Shown here: positions 23,354-33,628 of the stretch, one piece after another
Position numbering within the stretch: the first letter of the stretch is position 1
How the letters are laid out: each line of letters starts with the position of its first letter
Assembly (NCBI GenBank): GCA_024741835.1
Contig: JAENRP010000099.1
Location: forward strand, 67,996-131,995
Direction: 5' to 3'
Length of the DNA stretch: 64,000 bases
From: Diplocarpon mali
Lineage: Eukaryota; Ascomycota; Leotiomycetes; Helotiales; Drepanopezizaceae
Notes under the pieces: model-generated
The model's input: the letters and a program-made list of their open reading frames with translations, nothing else
Told to the model about the DNA's origin: nothing
Database searches by the model: none
Position numbers and translations under genes: made by a program

Positions 23354-24067
23354 TCACATTAAGCAACACCAGCCGCAACGCCGCTTCGCAGAGAGTATCG
23401 ATGGCCTTGCCCTGGCTGGCTGGGCATCTATCTCCAGCGAGGAGTCGGTGTTGATCCTGGCGCTATCCATCACACCATACAGCGCCACGAGATGCGGAGG
23501 TGACAGGTCCCTGACTGGAGATGGTCGAAGGATCCCTCGAGAGGATATCGTAATGTCGCTGACGCCGCTGTTGCTCTCGCGTTGGCTCGGAACCTGTTCA
23601 ATCAGAGAGCCTGTCCCGTGAACTGAGCTCGTCATCCCCGACTTGGGCAGCGGGCTCGACTGGCGGCTCCCAGTCTCCGTCGGCGGCGCTGCATCTCTCG
23701 ACCAGAGCTTTGTTGACGGACTCGCTTCACGTCCGAAGCCACGGACAGTAGATGTCTCAACGGCCGCCTGTCGCCGAGGTCCTCTGCACGCGCCGACTGC
23801 ACACTTGAAGAACTCCTTCTTGGGCGGCCCATTGGTGAGTCCGCGACGACTGATGTAGCCGCATCTGCACGTCGGGTTTCCTGGAGCAACGCCCGTGCTG
23901 TCGTCAAAGGTCACGAACTTGCGAGCGTGATGCTGGTCGCAGTAGTAGTACGGACGGCCGCGGTGCCCGTTCGCGTTGCCGTCGTAGACGTTCTTGCGTG
24001 TCGCCTGGGCACGGCAGGATGCCAAATAGCATAATGGCGCGGGCGTGATTGGGAACGACGGCTCCAT
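23354..24067 (-). CDS. GRF-type zinc-ribbon protein with C-terminal CaaX-like box
   Basis: A single exon of 237 aa with its ATG at 24067 (MEPSFPITP). Residues ~12-90 hold two Cys pairs plus Cys/His: APLCYLASC...YYYCDQHHARKF, then PTCRCGYISRRGLTNG, then KEFFKCAVGAC. This is the layout of fungal GRF-like zinc ribbons, which usually bind nucleic acid or protein. The remainder is Ser/Pro-rich and disordered. The last residues are KRRCGWCCLM, so the final four (CCLM) fit a CaaX prenylation signal, with Met at the last position favouring farnesyl, next to a basic patch and further cysteines. That would place the protein at membranes; this is inference from the motif only. It is isolated, with repeats on both sides. 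Confidence 0.75.
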   Translation of the reverse strand: MEPSFPITPAPLCYLASCRAQATRKNVYDGNANGHRGRPYYYCDQHHARKFVTFDDSTGVAPGNPTCRCGYISRRGLTNGPPKKEFFKCAVGACRGPRRQAAVETSTVRGFGREASPSTKLWSRDAAPPTETGSRQSSPLPKSGMTSSVHGTGSLIEQVPSQRESNSGVSDITISSRGILRPSPVRDLSPPHLVALYGVMDSARINTDSSLEIDAQPARARPSILSAKRRCGWCCLM

Positions 24068-25689
24068 ATCGACTGGTTCTGCCGGCGAGTCTTGTCAAGA
24101 GATAAGGCGTGGATGCCTCTGATGCTCCAAAGCCGAACCGTTTCTCTAGAACGTCCATATCAGTGGCCTTTTCTTCTTACCGAGACTGTCATGTACCTTT
24201 TAACCTGGAATACCCTTCAAACTGGAGTCTATCGTCGCTCAAGTTGGATCCGACTCGTTCCTACGCGGTCCTACGCAGTAGCGGAAAAGCCACCTGCTAT
24301 ACCTCAGGAGCATATGAGAGGATCAAAGTACACGGAGAAACATAAAGCCAAAGGGGAATCTCTCTCCAAGCCACGGCTGTACGTTCGTCTGAGAATAGTC
24401 GGGGCTGATTATCAGCAGCTGCAGTAGGATGATCTGTTCCGAAATGAGCGACTGGTAACAGTCAGCAAGCCGCTGCCTGTCATCGGAGATCAGAACGAGG
24501 CTGCATGTGGTGTATCTCCGGTAATGGGCAGAGGCATATTTCACATCCCTCGATCACTCTTCTTATAGCCGGCCCATAACAACAAATGGGCGCATAACGC
24601 CAGCACTGCTCTAGTAAGGAGACACAAACTCCAACAGGAACTATCCTGTAATTGCCGACAGACTCCCGTTGCTATCCCCAACTTTTCGACGCAATATGAG
24701 TTGCCGGAATATGTCAAGTAAATCTCAAGAGACTGATCATGTTCAAGGTAGCCCCGCTTAATCAAAGTGAAGCTGAACAAGAGCTCGACTTTTCAAAGCT
24801 AATCATAATGACAAGTCCACAGTAGGCTCAACTCCGCCATGAACGAAATGTAACTACGCAAGAAGTGAAGTGATGAGCTTGTTAAGTTGTAGTCGTATGG
24901 TGGAGAAACCTCCCGACATCGTCGCCTGCATTGCCTGAGAAGAAATACAGCTGAGAATCATGTTTGAGTGAGTATCGCGGGAAAATGGGTGAAGTGTTAA
25001 ACCTCTCGTAGGGTGGTGAATAATCAACTGCCATGAGCTACAATTGTATGGAATAGATTGTTGATTACATTATCGTGAAACTGCACGGGCTCAGCCACTT
25101 CCGCCTCGCGCGATTGAGCTCGCTGGGCTTTCAGCCTGGGCGCTTCTATCCCTCGCGCTCACTTGAAGCTTTCCCTCTGTTAGAATATACAAGGATTGTG
25201 CTTATGTGGTCCTGGAGCTCACAGAGAGCAGGCTCCGAAGTCTGTGGGCCGAAAATGTATCGTGTCTACGGGACATGGTGAGACCTACCTTTTCTCTTAT
25301 CGGCTCGTTGGTCGAGGATGGGCCCCTCCGTCTTGCCGCTCGACCTCTGCCTCAAAACATGAGCAGCATGTCCCAGCTCGCTTATATCCCGCGGCTATTT
25401 TTGCTCTGGAGGACGAGATCTTTGCCGCTGGTGACTATGCAGCGGGTACAGCTTGTCTTTCAATATAATGATCTTGTTTCTTCCGAACACGACTGTTGAA
25501 ACAAGTACGTCGCTCGCCAGAAATCCTATACAGCATAGGTACCCAGGGCGATATTCATTTACACAGTCCTGGCTGAAGCTGCTGGTTTACGTCTGGCTTT
25601 CCATTGGTGCTGCTGAGTTTGACTTCGGCTATGAGAAGTACCTTGGGGAGTTGTAGGAGTGGTTCGTACTAGGATTACGATTAGTAGTC
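24068..25689. other. Intergenic, possible coding remnants
   Basis: Mostly non-coding. The plus strand at 25206-25499 reads as an uninterrupted protein-like frame (ELTESRLRSLWAENVSCLRD, then LVEDGPLRLAARPLPQ) without an ATG in good position. It may be a fragment of a degraded gene. I recognise no family. Confidence 0.4.
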
Positions 25690-25870
25690 TTGCGGGTGGC
25701 AGTTTTATAGTTGACAGTTTCATAATGAGCAGTCTTCTAATTAACAGTCTTCTGATTAACACTTTTGTTAGTAAGTCTTCTAGCCGACAGTGTTGTCGGG
25801 GCTGATCCCATAGTTAGAAGCCTTATAGATAGCAGTCTTTTAACTGATATTCTTACAATTGATAAGCTTA
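25690..25870. repeat. Degenerate short repeats (CAGTCTTCTAATTAA-like)
   Basis: Imperfect 12-18 bp units built on CAGTCTTCT and TTAACA recur with drifting spacing. The block is AT-rich and ends about 350 bp before the truncated monooxygenase. Confidence 0.6.
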
Positions 25871-26232
25871 TAATTATCTTCAACTTACTAGTCTCACGGT
25901 TAGGAATCCCACAAGCGAGGTAAATAACGCTGGATGTCCAGCACCATCTCCCACAATAATCTGCTGTACAAGCCGCTTGCAAGGCGTAAACACTTTCCTG
26001 AGATCTAGTTCCCAGTGGCGAGAATTAACATTCGCGACAGCGCCACGGGCTAAATAACCCCGCGACAACTCCCATTTGCAAATACCGTCGCGCTGACGGG
26101 AGGAGGCTGATATATATACAATTGGATAGGAACGTGAGTTTTCGGACACGAGTCCTGGCATATACACATAGTTCATACATGTTACTTTTGAAGATTCATG
26201 TTTTTAGGCTCTGCCTAGGGCTGTGTCTTGAG

Positions 26233-27003
26233 ATGGCTATTTTCGCAAATCCAGGCCTGCGCCAGAGGATCACCCGGGATCAAGTTGAGAACGACCGTGA
26301 GCTCGTCGAACTCATGGACAGCCAGCGAGTCGTGCGCTGGATCGGGGAGAAGCGGCATCTCATCGCCTACCCCATTTCCAACAACACCATCTATAGCATC
26401 TCCGCCACGCAGCCAGACGTCACCTTTGCGGCCGGGCCGTCGGAGACCTACACAACCAAGGGCTTGAAGCCAGCTATGCTGTCCGTGTTTGCGGATTTCT
26501 GCCCCAAGATCCAACGCCTGCTGAACCTAGTCCCCGACGGAGAAGTATGCGAGTGGAAGCTGCGCGTACACGCACTGCTGCCCACCTGGATCCACGGCTC
26601 TGTCGCGCTGGTCGGCGACGCGTGCCACCCAACGCTCCCTCACCTCGTTCAGGGCGGGGCCCAGGCTATCGAGAACGCAGAGGTCCTCGTCTGGTTCGGC
26701 AAGCTCCCTGACTTCTCGGCCGAGACCATCAACAAGACACTTAGAGTCTACGAGAAGATGAGGAAGGGCAGGGCGGAGATGCTGGTGGACTGGGCGGCGG
26801 CTTCGTCGAGAGATCTGCACTTGGGGAATGGCGCCGCGAAAGAGAAACGCGATTGGCAGTTCGAGGCGTTGACGGAGGGGGGAGGCAAAGCGGCGAGGGT
26901 GCCAGATAACTGGGCGGACGCCGACGCGCAGAGGATTGTGTACGGGGTTGATGTTGTCAAGATTGCCCGAGAGCCGTTTGAGAATATTCTTGCTAGTGCA
27001 TAG
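26233..27003 (+). pseudogene. FAD-dependent monooxygenase, 5'-truncated
   Basis: A 257-aa frame from ATG 26233 (the open frame itself runs back to 26122). It covers only the C-terminal half of a salicylate-hydroxylase-like flavoprotein monooxygenase. It has a mid-domain segment (YPISNNTIYSISATQPD), the second FAD motif GSVALVGDACHPTLPHLVQG at about residues 137-156, the following GAQAIENAEVLVW, and a normal C-terminus. The N-terminal Rossmann part with GxGxxG and the Arg of the DG motif, normally another ~150-180 residues, is absent. I could not find it upstream, where AT-rich degenerate repeats begin. No internal stop is present, so truncation may be recent. Without the ADP-binding fold it should not be an active hydroxylase. 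An unseen distant exon is the alternative. Confidence 0.82.
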
Positions 27004-27094
27004 TATCAAGACTTTCCTCGCTCTTAGTCACGCCTGAATTGTAGGACGATGCGGAGAGGTATGATAATTAGACTCATCACGTGTCTTTATATCA

Positions 27095-27234
27095 GACGAT
27101 CCGCTGGCCTCCGAAGGCCACTGCCGCGGAGGTCGTCTAGGATTCGCTACGCAGCAGGTAGCTTCGAAAGAAAATATCAGAGAAGTAATTGACGGCCTCC
27201 ACGGCAGTGGCCCCCGGAGGGCCTGCGGAGCGTC
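27095..27234. mobile_element. Inverted-repeat element, MITE-like
   Basis: The left arm at 27095-27137 (begins GACGATCCGCTGGCCTCCG) and the reverse complement of the right arm at 27191-27234 (begins GACGCTCCGCAGGCCCTCC) match at about 85% over 43-44 bp. A 53-bp spacer separates them. The arms are GC-rich in AT-richer surroundings and could fold into a long hairpin. No coding capacity and no obvious target-site duplication. A MITE, a transposon end pair, or a structured 3' end of the preceding monooxygenase remnant are possible. Confidence 0.6.
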
Positions 27235-28572
27235 ACCCGACTATTTGTAAACAGCAACCACAAGTAAGCACCGCCGGCCGAGACTTAAACATCATGAAAG
27301 GAATCAAGCAATCCATGATTCTCAACGCTTCTCACCTACTCTCAAGACATGTGGATAAGATGAGATTGTGCCTCGTTAGACATTATCCAGCTGATTACCT
27401 GGGCTGCTTCATCTTTAAAAGAGACTGATCTACTAGGCAGCCCAAGCGCCCGGACGAACGCGGTGATTTTGAGGATATGGAACATACCAACACATCTGAA
27501 AGAGCTAGGCGCAGCTAAAGTCGAGCTTTTCTCTTCTAGAGCCTGATCTCCTCCACCTAGCCAGCGGCAGCCACGCTTCCAAACAAACCCCTTTTCCGAG
27601 CTCGCTTAATTCACCCCCTGCCGAAGATGCGGCCGTGTTCGTCGCCGTTAGACAGTTGCGCTCGCGCTGACATGGCGCAGGGACTTGGGTACCGTGACAA
27701 GATTGCCTTGCCTACAGAGAGTGCCTACTTCTCCCGACGCTGTCCATCCGTTGGCATACCAGAGCCTGGGCATCGCGGTTTGAATCCGGAGCTTGTCGCT
27801 TACGTGCGTGTGCTCGAGTTCGAATCATTTGAAACCCGCGACCTGGCAGGCGAGCTCGTTTCCTATGTTCTGCTCTGCTTTCCAGAGGTTCTTACTGCGT
27901 GTAGCGAGAGGTACTGGCTGTGTTTAGGACTGGCTTCCACCATTTGTTTGCTTACATATCAAAAATTTATGTGTAGACTATCTCAAGATATACTCACAGT
28001 TAGGTCTTGCTATTTTGAGAGCGATTATTAGTTTCTTGCAATAAATTCCATATAGATTTCAATTGAATGCTTTAGTGGAAGGCTGTTTCTTGGTATATAT
28101 AGCTCTTTGGTTGACATCAGTTGGCAGTGACGGTTGCTGAACAATACCTCAAGTTGGCACCCTTTTATCGTCAGTAACTTCATTGAGCCCTGAAGCTATA
28201 TCAATTACTATTAAGAGCTACATCGCTTGGAATAGATCTCTTCATTTGAAACAATATGAGGCTTACAGTAATGGCGTCAACTTGAATGACCAGAACAAAT
28301 AACATTTGTAATACCGGTAGGTACATGAGACAGTGGCAAGGAATCATCAATAAGATAATTCCGAAGAGCAGCGGTTTGAATCACAAGCGGAATGAATTTC
28401 ATCACTTTGCAAACATTACTTTTCTTTTATATTAAAACTGACAATGATTAGTAGTCTAAACTTTCCAATAAGTGCCAAACAACCTAGAAACAGATAACCC
28501 AAGGGTACACCTCGTCATATCAAGCGCAAAGTCTCGATCTGATGCACAATATCCCTTTTTTCTCATCCCTTC
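27235..28572. other. Intergenic, no supported gene
   Basis: A plus-strand frame at 27627-28031 has no recognisable domain. From 28030 to 28560 the DNA is AT-rich and non-coding, and includes the 3' flank of the wall-protein gene. Confidence 0.5.
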
Positions 28573-30207
28573 TCACAAGATAGCAATGGCTACGGCGAGG
28601 GCCAGAAGAGTGTAGAGTGGGCTCTGGATGGATCCTGCTGCGCCGGTGAACTCGGTCTCGCCAGCGGAGGAGCCGTTGGTAGCGGCTCCGGATGAGATGC
28701 CACCGGAGGAGCTAGTTGAAGCATCTCCAGAGGAAGTGCCACTGGAAGAATCAGTGGAAGCGTCTCCAGCTGGGGTGTCGCTGGAAGAACCAGTGGAAGC
28801 GCCTCCAGAGGTACCGCTGGAGGAGCCAGTGGAAGCGCCTCCGGCTGGGGTGCCGTTGGAAGAACCAGTAGAAGCACCTCCGGCTGAGTTGCCACCGGAA
28901 GAGCCATTTGAGGCGCCTCCAGAGGTACCGCTGGAGGAGCCAGTGGAGGCGCCTCCGGCTGGGGTGCCATTGGAAGAGCCAGTGGAAGCGCCTCCAGAGG
29001 TGCCACTGGAGGAGCCAGTGGAAGCGCCTCCAGCTGGGGTGCCATTGGAAGAACCAGTGGATGCCCCTCCGGCTGGTTTGCCACCGGAAGAGCCATTTGA
29101 GGCGCCTCCAGACGAGGGGCCACTGGAGGAACCAGTCGAAGCGCCTCCAGATGGGGTGCCAACTGAGGAACCTTTGGGATGGGCTCCAGACGAAAGGCCA
29201 CTGGCGGTTCCATTTTTAGAGGTTCCAGATGAGATGCTGCTGGAGGATCCATGCGGAGCAGCTACAGATTGAGTATGAGCGGGGACGACAGTGCCGTTCC
29301 ATCCAGTGTGGCCCGTGGTGGATGGTACTACCTCGCTGGTGATGGTGCAAGGGCAGTCTTCGATGGTCAAGGTGGTTGCGGAAGTGATGGTATAGGTCTT
29401 GCTGTTGGGACCAACAAAGGTCGTTGGCTGAGGGCAGTACGTGGTGTACTTGGTGACGACCTCGGTGGTGTAAACAGGAGATGGTGCGTGGCTGGTATAC
29501 GGGTTGTAACCCAGGCAAGCAGCGTAGTCTGCGGAGCAGGTTGCCTGGTTGGCCTCGGGCTGGACGCGGCACTTGTTGACAATAGCCTCGCAAGACTCTT
29601 TGGGAAGAAACGAGGACGTAGTAGTCGCCGCATCTTGGTTGTTTGCGTATGGGTTATATCCCAAGCAAGCAGCGTAGTCTGCAGAGCAGGTTGCCTGGTT
29701 GGCCTCGGGCTGGACGCGGCACTTGTTGACAATAGCCTCGCAAGACGCTTTGGGAAGAAACGAGGACGTAGTAGTGGCCGCAGTTTGGTTGTTTGCGTAT
29801 GGGTTATATCCCAAGCAAGCAGCGTAGTCTGCAGAGCAGGTTGCCTGGTTGGCCTCGGGCTGGACGCGGCACTTGTTGACAATGGCTTCGCAAGACGACT
29901 TGGGAAGGGAGGAAGATGTGGTAGCAGTTGAACTGTGGCTCTCGTATGGGTTGTATCCCAGGCAAGCGGCGAATTCAGCCGAACACTATACACCACTTAG
30001 CCAATGTTCCTCAAGCATTACATGATTCGAGGGCCAAAGTTTTCTTCAGAGGGGGAGATGATGATTGATACATACAGTTGCTTGGTTGGCTTCCGGCTTG
30101 GTGCGGCAACTGTCTACCTGAGCCTGGCAATCAGCTCTTCTTTCAACGGCAGAAGCATTGCTCATGGCAGCGGCCAAGGTGACCATGGAAGCAACGGTGT
30201 AACGCAT
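28573..30207 (-). CDS. Modular Cys-repeat, Ser/Gly-rich GPI-anchored cell-wall protein
   Basis: Two exons, complement(28573..29985, 30076..30207), 514 aa. The 90-nt intron has a GTATGT donor, GGCTAAG branch and TATAG acceptor. A signal peptide begins [20 protein letters not shown]. Four modules follow of the form C-x5-C...PEANQATC-x6-C...YNPY, each about 50 residues; the 29500-29900 copies are nearly identical in DNA. Next comes a wall-protein segment, [18 protein letters not shown]...[11 protein letters not shown], as in CCG-6/Sed1-type proteins. Then about 180 residues of [16 protein letters not shown] repeats, an expected O-glycosylated stalk. The end ([25 protein letters not shown]) fits a GPI-attachment signal. 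Likely surface-exposed structural or adhesive protein. Confidence 0.85.
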
Positions 30208-30304
30208 AATGAGTATCAAGGGTGGTGTTGAGTATAGATAGATGTGAAAATGTAAACGAACGAGATGTGATGCCAGATACTGGGGACGGGTTTGTTCGTT
30301 GCTC

Positions 30305-30310
30305 TTTATA
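30305..30310 (-). promoter_or_regulatory. TATA box of the GPI wall-protein gene
   Basis: CTATAAAGAG on the minus strand lies about 100 bp upstream of the ATG at 30207. It is followed by a C/T- and ACA-rich leader. A well-placed TATA box fits a highly or conditionally expressed wall protein. Confidence 0.5.
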
Positions 30311-33300
30311 GAAACTGTTCCAAGCCTGGCTCTCTGGTGGTCTCGCCTCAAGACCCGTGTTGAAAATTTTCTGATAATACGTGGAACCGAAGCTCAACAT
30401 CTAGTCAGCAGCAGTAGAGGCATACTTAGCTCTGCCAAGAAGAGCGATGCTCGGTAGTATTATGCTTCAATACATAATTATGGTCAAAGTGGGCACTAGC
30501 GTACAGCGTTCGGGCTTGAAAATGGTCTTTGTTCTAACAGAGCTGTATTTCTTCTCGGACAGTATGTGCTTAGACCTGCACGCAGCCGCCACTGTGAAGC
30601 TTCCTATTTGGTTCCAAAGTTTCTATTCATTTGCAATTATTTCTTACAGTATCAAATGTCGGAAGGCGTGTCAATGGTATAGAAGCATTTACCGCTTTAT
30701 CTAGGGCAGCGCTAATTCTGTAGCCATGACACTACCGGCACATTTCAATAGGCTCCAGTGTCTATTCTTGGAAATGCTTGATCTATAGAGTATCTGCTTC
30801 TACTCTCCAGGCCAAGGTGATAGCTAGACGTGGTACGAATGCAGCGGTGCTTAGAAGCCTACTGACCCTTTTTTTCACCTGTATTTTTCAACACGTAAAA
30901 ATCACAAGTTTCATACAGATGGGTATGTGGGAACAAGCTCAGTATCTCTTTGTGCTAGGTCCAGATAATGCTGCAGGCTCATTCAGATGGTGCTCAGGGG
31001 ATTGTGAGGCAGTTAAAGCTGAGCCGGTGGTTTAGCCCCTAAGTAGCTCGCTTAGCGGCCGTTAGTAAATAAGCTATTGGTTTGGACGAGCCATTCCTGT
31101 GGATTTGTCTCGTCCTGTCCTCTGTAGCTCCCAGAATTCTGTAGTGTCTTCAACTCTACCTCGGATATCTATTTTTAGCCTCGTAATGACACCGTAGGTA
31201 AGATCTGGACAAACAGTCAGTCTAGGGCCTCGCCAGTCTCACCGGGGGCATTTCCGAAGTATACTAGCTACTGCCGGCTGCCACCGGTCTTTGTCTAAAA
31301 ACTGCTACGAGGACTAGCACAGAACTTGTGGCAACCGAAACTTGGCATGATAGTAGCTCACTTGTTAATACGACACTTCAGACACCGCGGCCACGCCGCG
31401 CTTCAAATGTCTAAGAATAGGATCCAAGCTGCGATCGGACCAGATGCTATTCTGGGAATTAGTTTCCAGTGTTAGTCTATGATGCGTGTGAAGGGCCAAC
31501 GTCATGGCCACTTTGAATTTTCGGATCTTTCACAGCTACCTCGGCCTACGATGATGCTTGGATGAACAAGCTGTGTTCTGTCAATCCCAAGCCTTTGTCT
31601 TACGTCTAGCAAGCAGCTGACTCGCACTATTGGGTCTAGCATCAATGGTGATATACGAGATCTGTGCAATTTTACGCTGGGATTTAGTATCTGATATTTG
31701 TTTGTTTGAACTCGAAGAGCACCATCAAAATTACTACTAGGTGACTGAAACTCTGTTTTCGTTCTGCCGATTAACGTCTCTAATCGCATAACATTAGAGA
31801 TACACGGCTTTGGTCTGTTCGAAACCATTCAGCTCACGTTATACTATGTGGGAAGGATCTCTAAGAATAATTCTTGACTCCTTGCGCGGCACAATATCTC
31901 GGCTGTCTAAAACGCTTCATTCCAGCTGACTATCAAAGACATTTTACGAAAGGCTTCGGCTATTGCAATGGCGCAAGAGTTATGTTATGGTTAGTGTTGG
32001 TATCGCAAGGTGTGCACACTTGGTCAAGATATAATCTCGTTCCGATTTCGTTATGGTATATCATGATGATTCTCTAGAGCTAAGGAGAAGAAAGAGTCGG
32101 TAGATAAATTGAGTCTTGCAGCACTCGAAGTTTTATCATGGGGAATGGCATTTAAGCTGAGAACAATGGCCGAGCTAAAGTAGTGGGTCTCTTTCATACT
32201 CGAGCTTCTACTTCAAATAATTAAAGACTCAGATAACTTCACAGCGATCCAATGATCCTGATCTTCGTAGTACAGTGTATTGTCTTTTCCAAATTCATCA
32301 CATTATACATAAACCTATTCAAACTCCACACTCCCCTGCAGAAGTGATTTTGTTATCTTGGACTTCCTCATGCCTGGCTAGACCTCGAACTTGGGAATTA
32401 CATCATATTCTAATGTCCATTTGAAATTTTGGTTTGCTTTTTTTTTTTCAGATTACGAGATTATGCCGGGCCTGGATAGCGCCTCAAATATTTGGCGATG
32501 CCGTCCTACAAGCCCTGATTCCATAAGGCTTTTATTCACAAAAATTTAAATCTTGTTGTATGCATGCTTAGTTTTGAACAATTCAGCACAATACAAAACA
32601 CAATAGCCAAACCACAAAGCCCTCCAAATCCATCATCGGTGTATCCGAGAGACACACCATAACCAAAATCACTCATTAGAATTGAAAGTAAAGGAGGGGT
32701 ATTTGGTGCAAGCTATAAATCTTGCTATGTGATCCCAGTCATACTTGAAACGACCCAGCGTCCGCCCCTCGCCCGGGACACACAATCGACGAATCATATA
32801 TCAGCGATCCGTATTCCACAGCTTCAGAAGCAGCGCTCCTCAGTTCTGTATTCGAGGCACAACGATCCAGAAGATGGAGAAAATCCCGCAAGTAGTTCAG
32901 ATTGCCGATGAATCCATCGCTACGACCTGTCTCACAGATGTCGCCGACAGGGACCTGCGAACTCGAAGCAGCAGGAAAGCGATCATAAGAGGCATGGAAA
33001 GTTTTACGAGAAGAAAGCAGATAGAGGTTTCCGTCCTCGTGGACTGCATGATATGATGCCAGTTCATCTAGAGGCGTTTGGGATTAAGAAGAGGGAGCTC
33101 GATAATGAGCGAATTCTAGTGCGAGTGAGAAGTCCCGGAATTCCTGAGCAGAAGGTCAAGGGGAAAGAAGATAGCCTAGCGGGTGTAAACAAGAAGGCGA
33201 AAAGGAACAAGTGAACTCTCGGGGGATAAGAACATATTTGCTCTTAAAACGCGGCCGCTGGCATTCAGACAGTTGCCTTATTTGCACCCGCCCGCAGTAA

Positions 33301-33628
33301 TGCAGGCAGGCTACGGACTCATTAAGATCGTTTCCGTGGCGCGGTGCCACGAGCTTAACAAATTGAAGATCGCGATACAGGTACAGGACAACGAAAGCAG
33401 AGTACATTGGTAGAAGCGAGGATTGACTTTTGTGAGGACAAATAAATAAATACTTGGTCAAATACTGCACCTAGCAAGAGCAAGAAGGTAGGCATGGGGA
33501 GTTCCGAAATACCAAACTCTCAACAGATAGCCGCTTCGATATCTGTAAGCCGGGACGTGATTTCCGTGTATGTTGCATCTCCATGTTGTTCAGGGAAGCC
33601 GTGCTTGGAAACGAAACATCGGGTATCA
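30311..33628. other. 3.3-kb AT-rich region without a supported gene
   Basis: All frames are short and domain-free on both strands. A poly-T run lies near 32440. No LTR, inverted repeat or RNA gene could be recognised. It may be old decayed repeat DNA or long intergenic regulatory sequence. Confidence 0.55.

Noticed and set aside
26122..26232. Upstream extension of the monooxygenase frame
   Set aside because: In frame but starts at a non-ATG codon and encodes no Rossmann motif.
28628..29272. 214-codon plus-strand ORF rich in Pro-Glu-Glu
   Set aside because: Antisense shadow of the Ser/Gly repeat of the GPI wall protein, which has signal peptide, Cys modules and GPI end on the minus strand.
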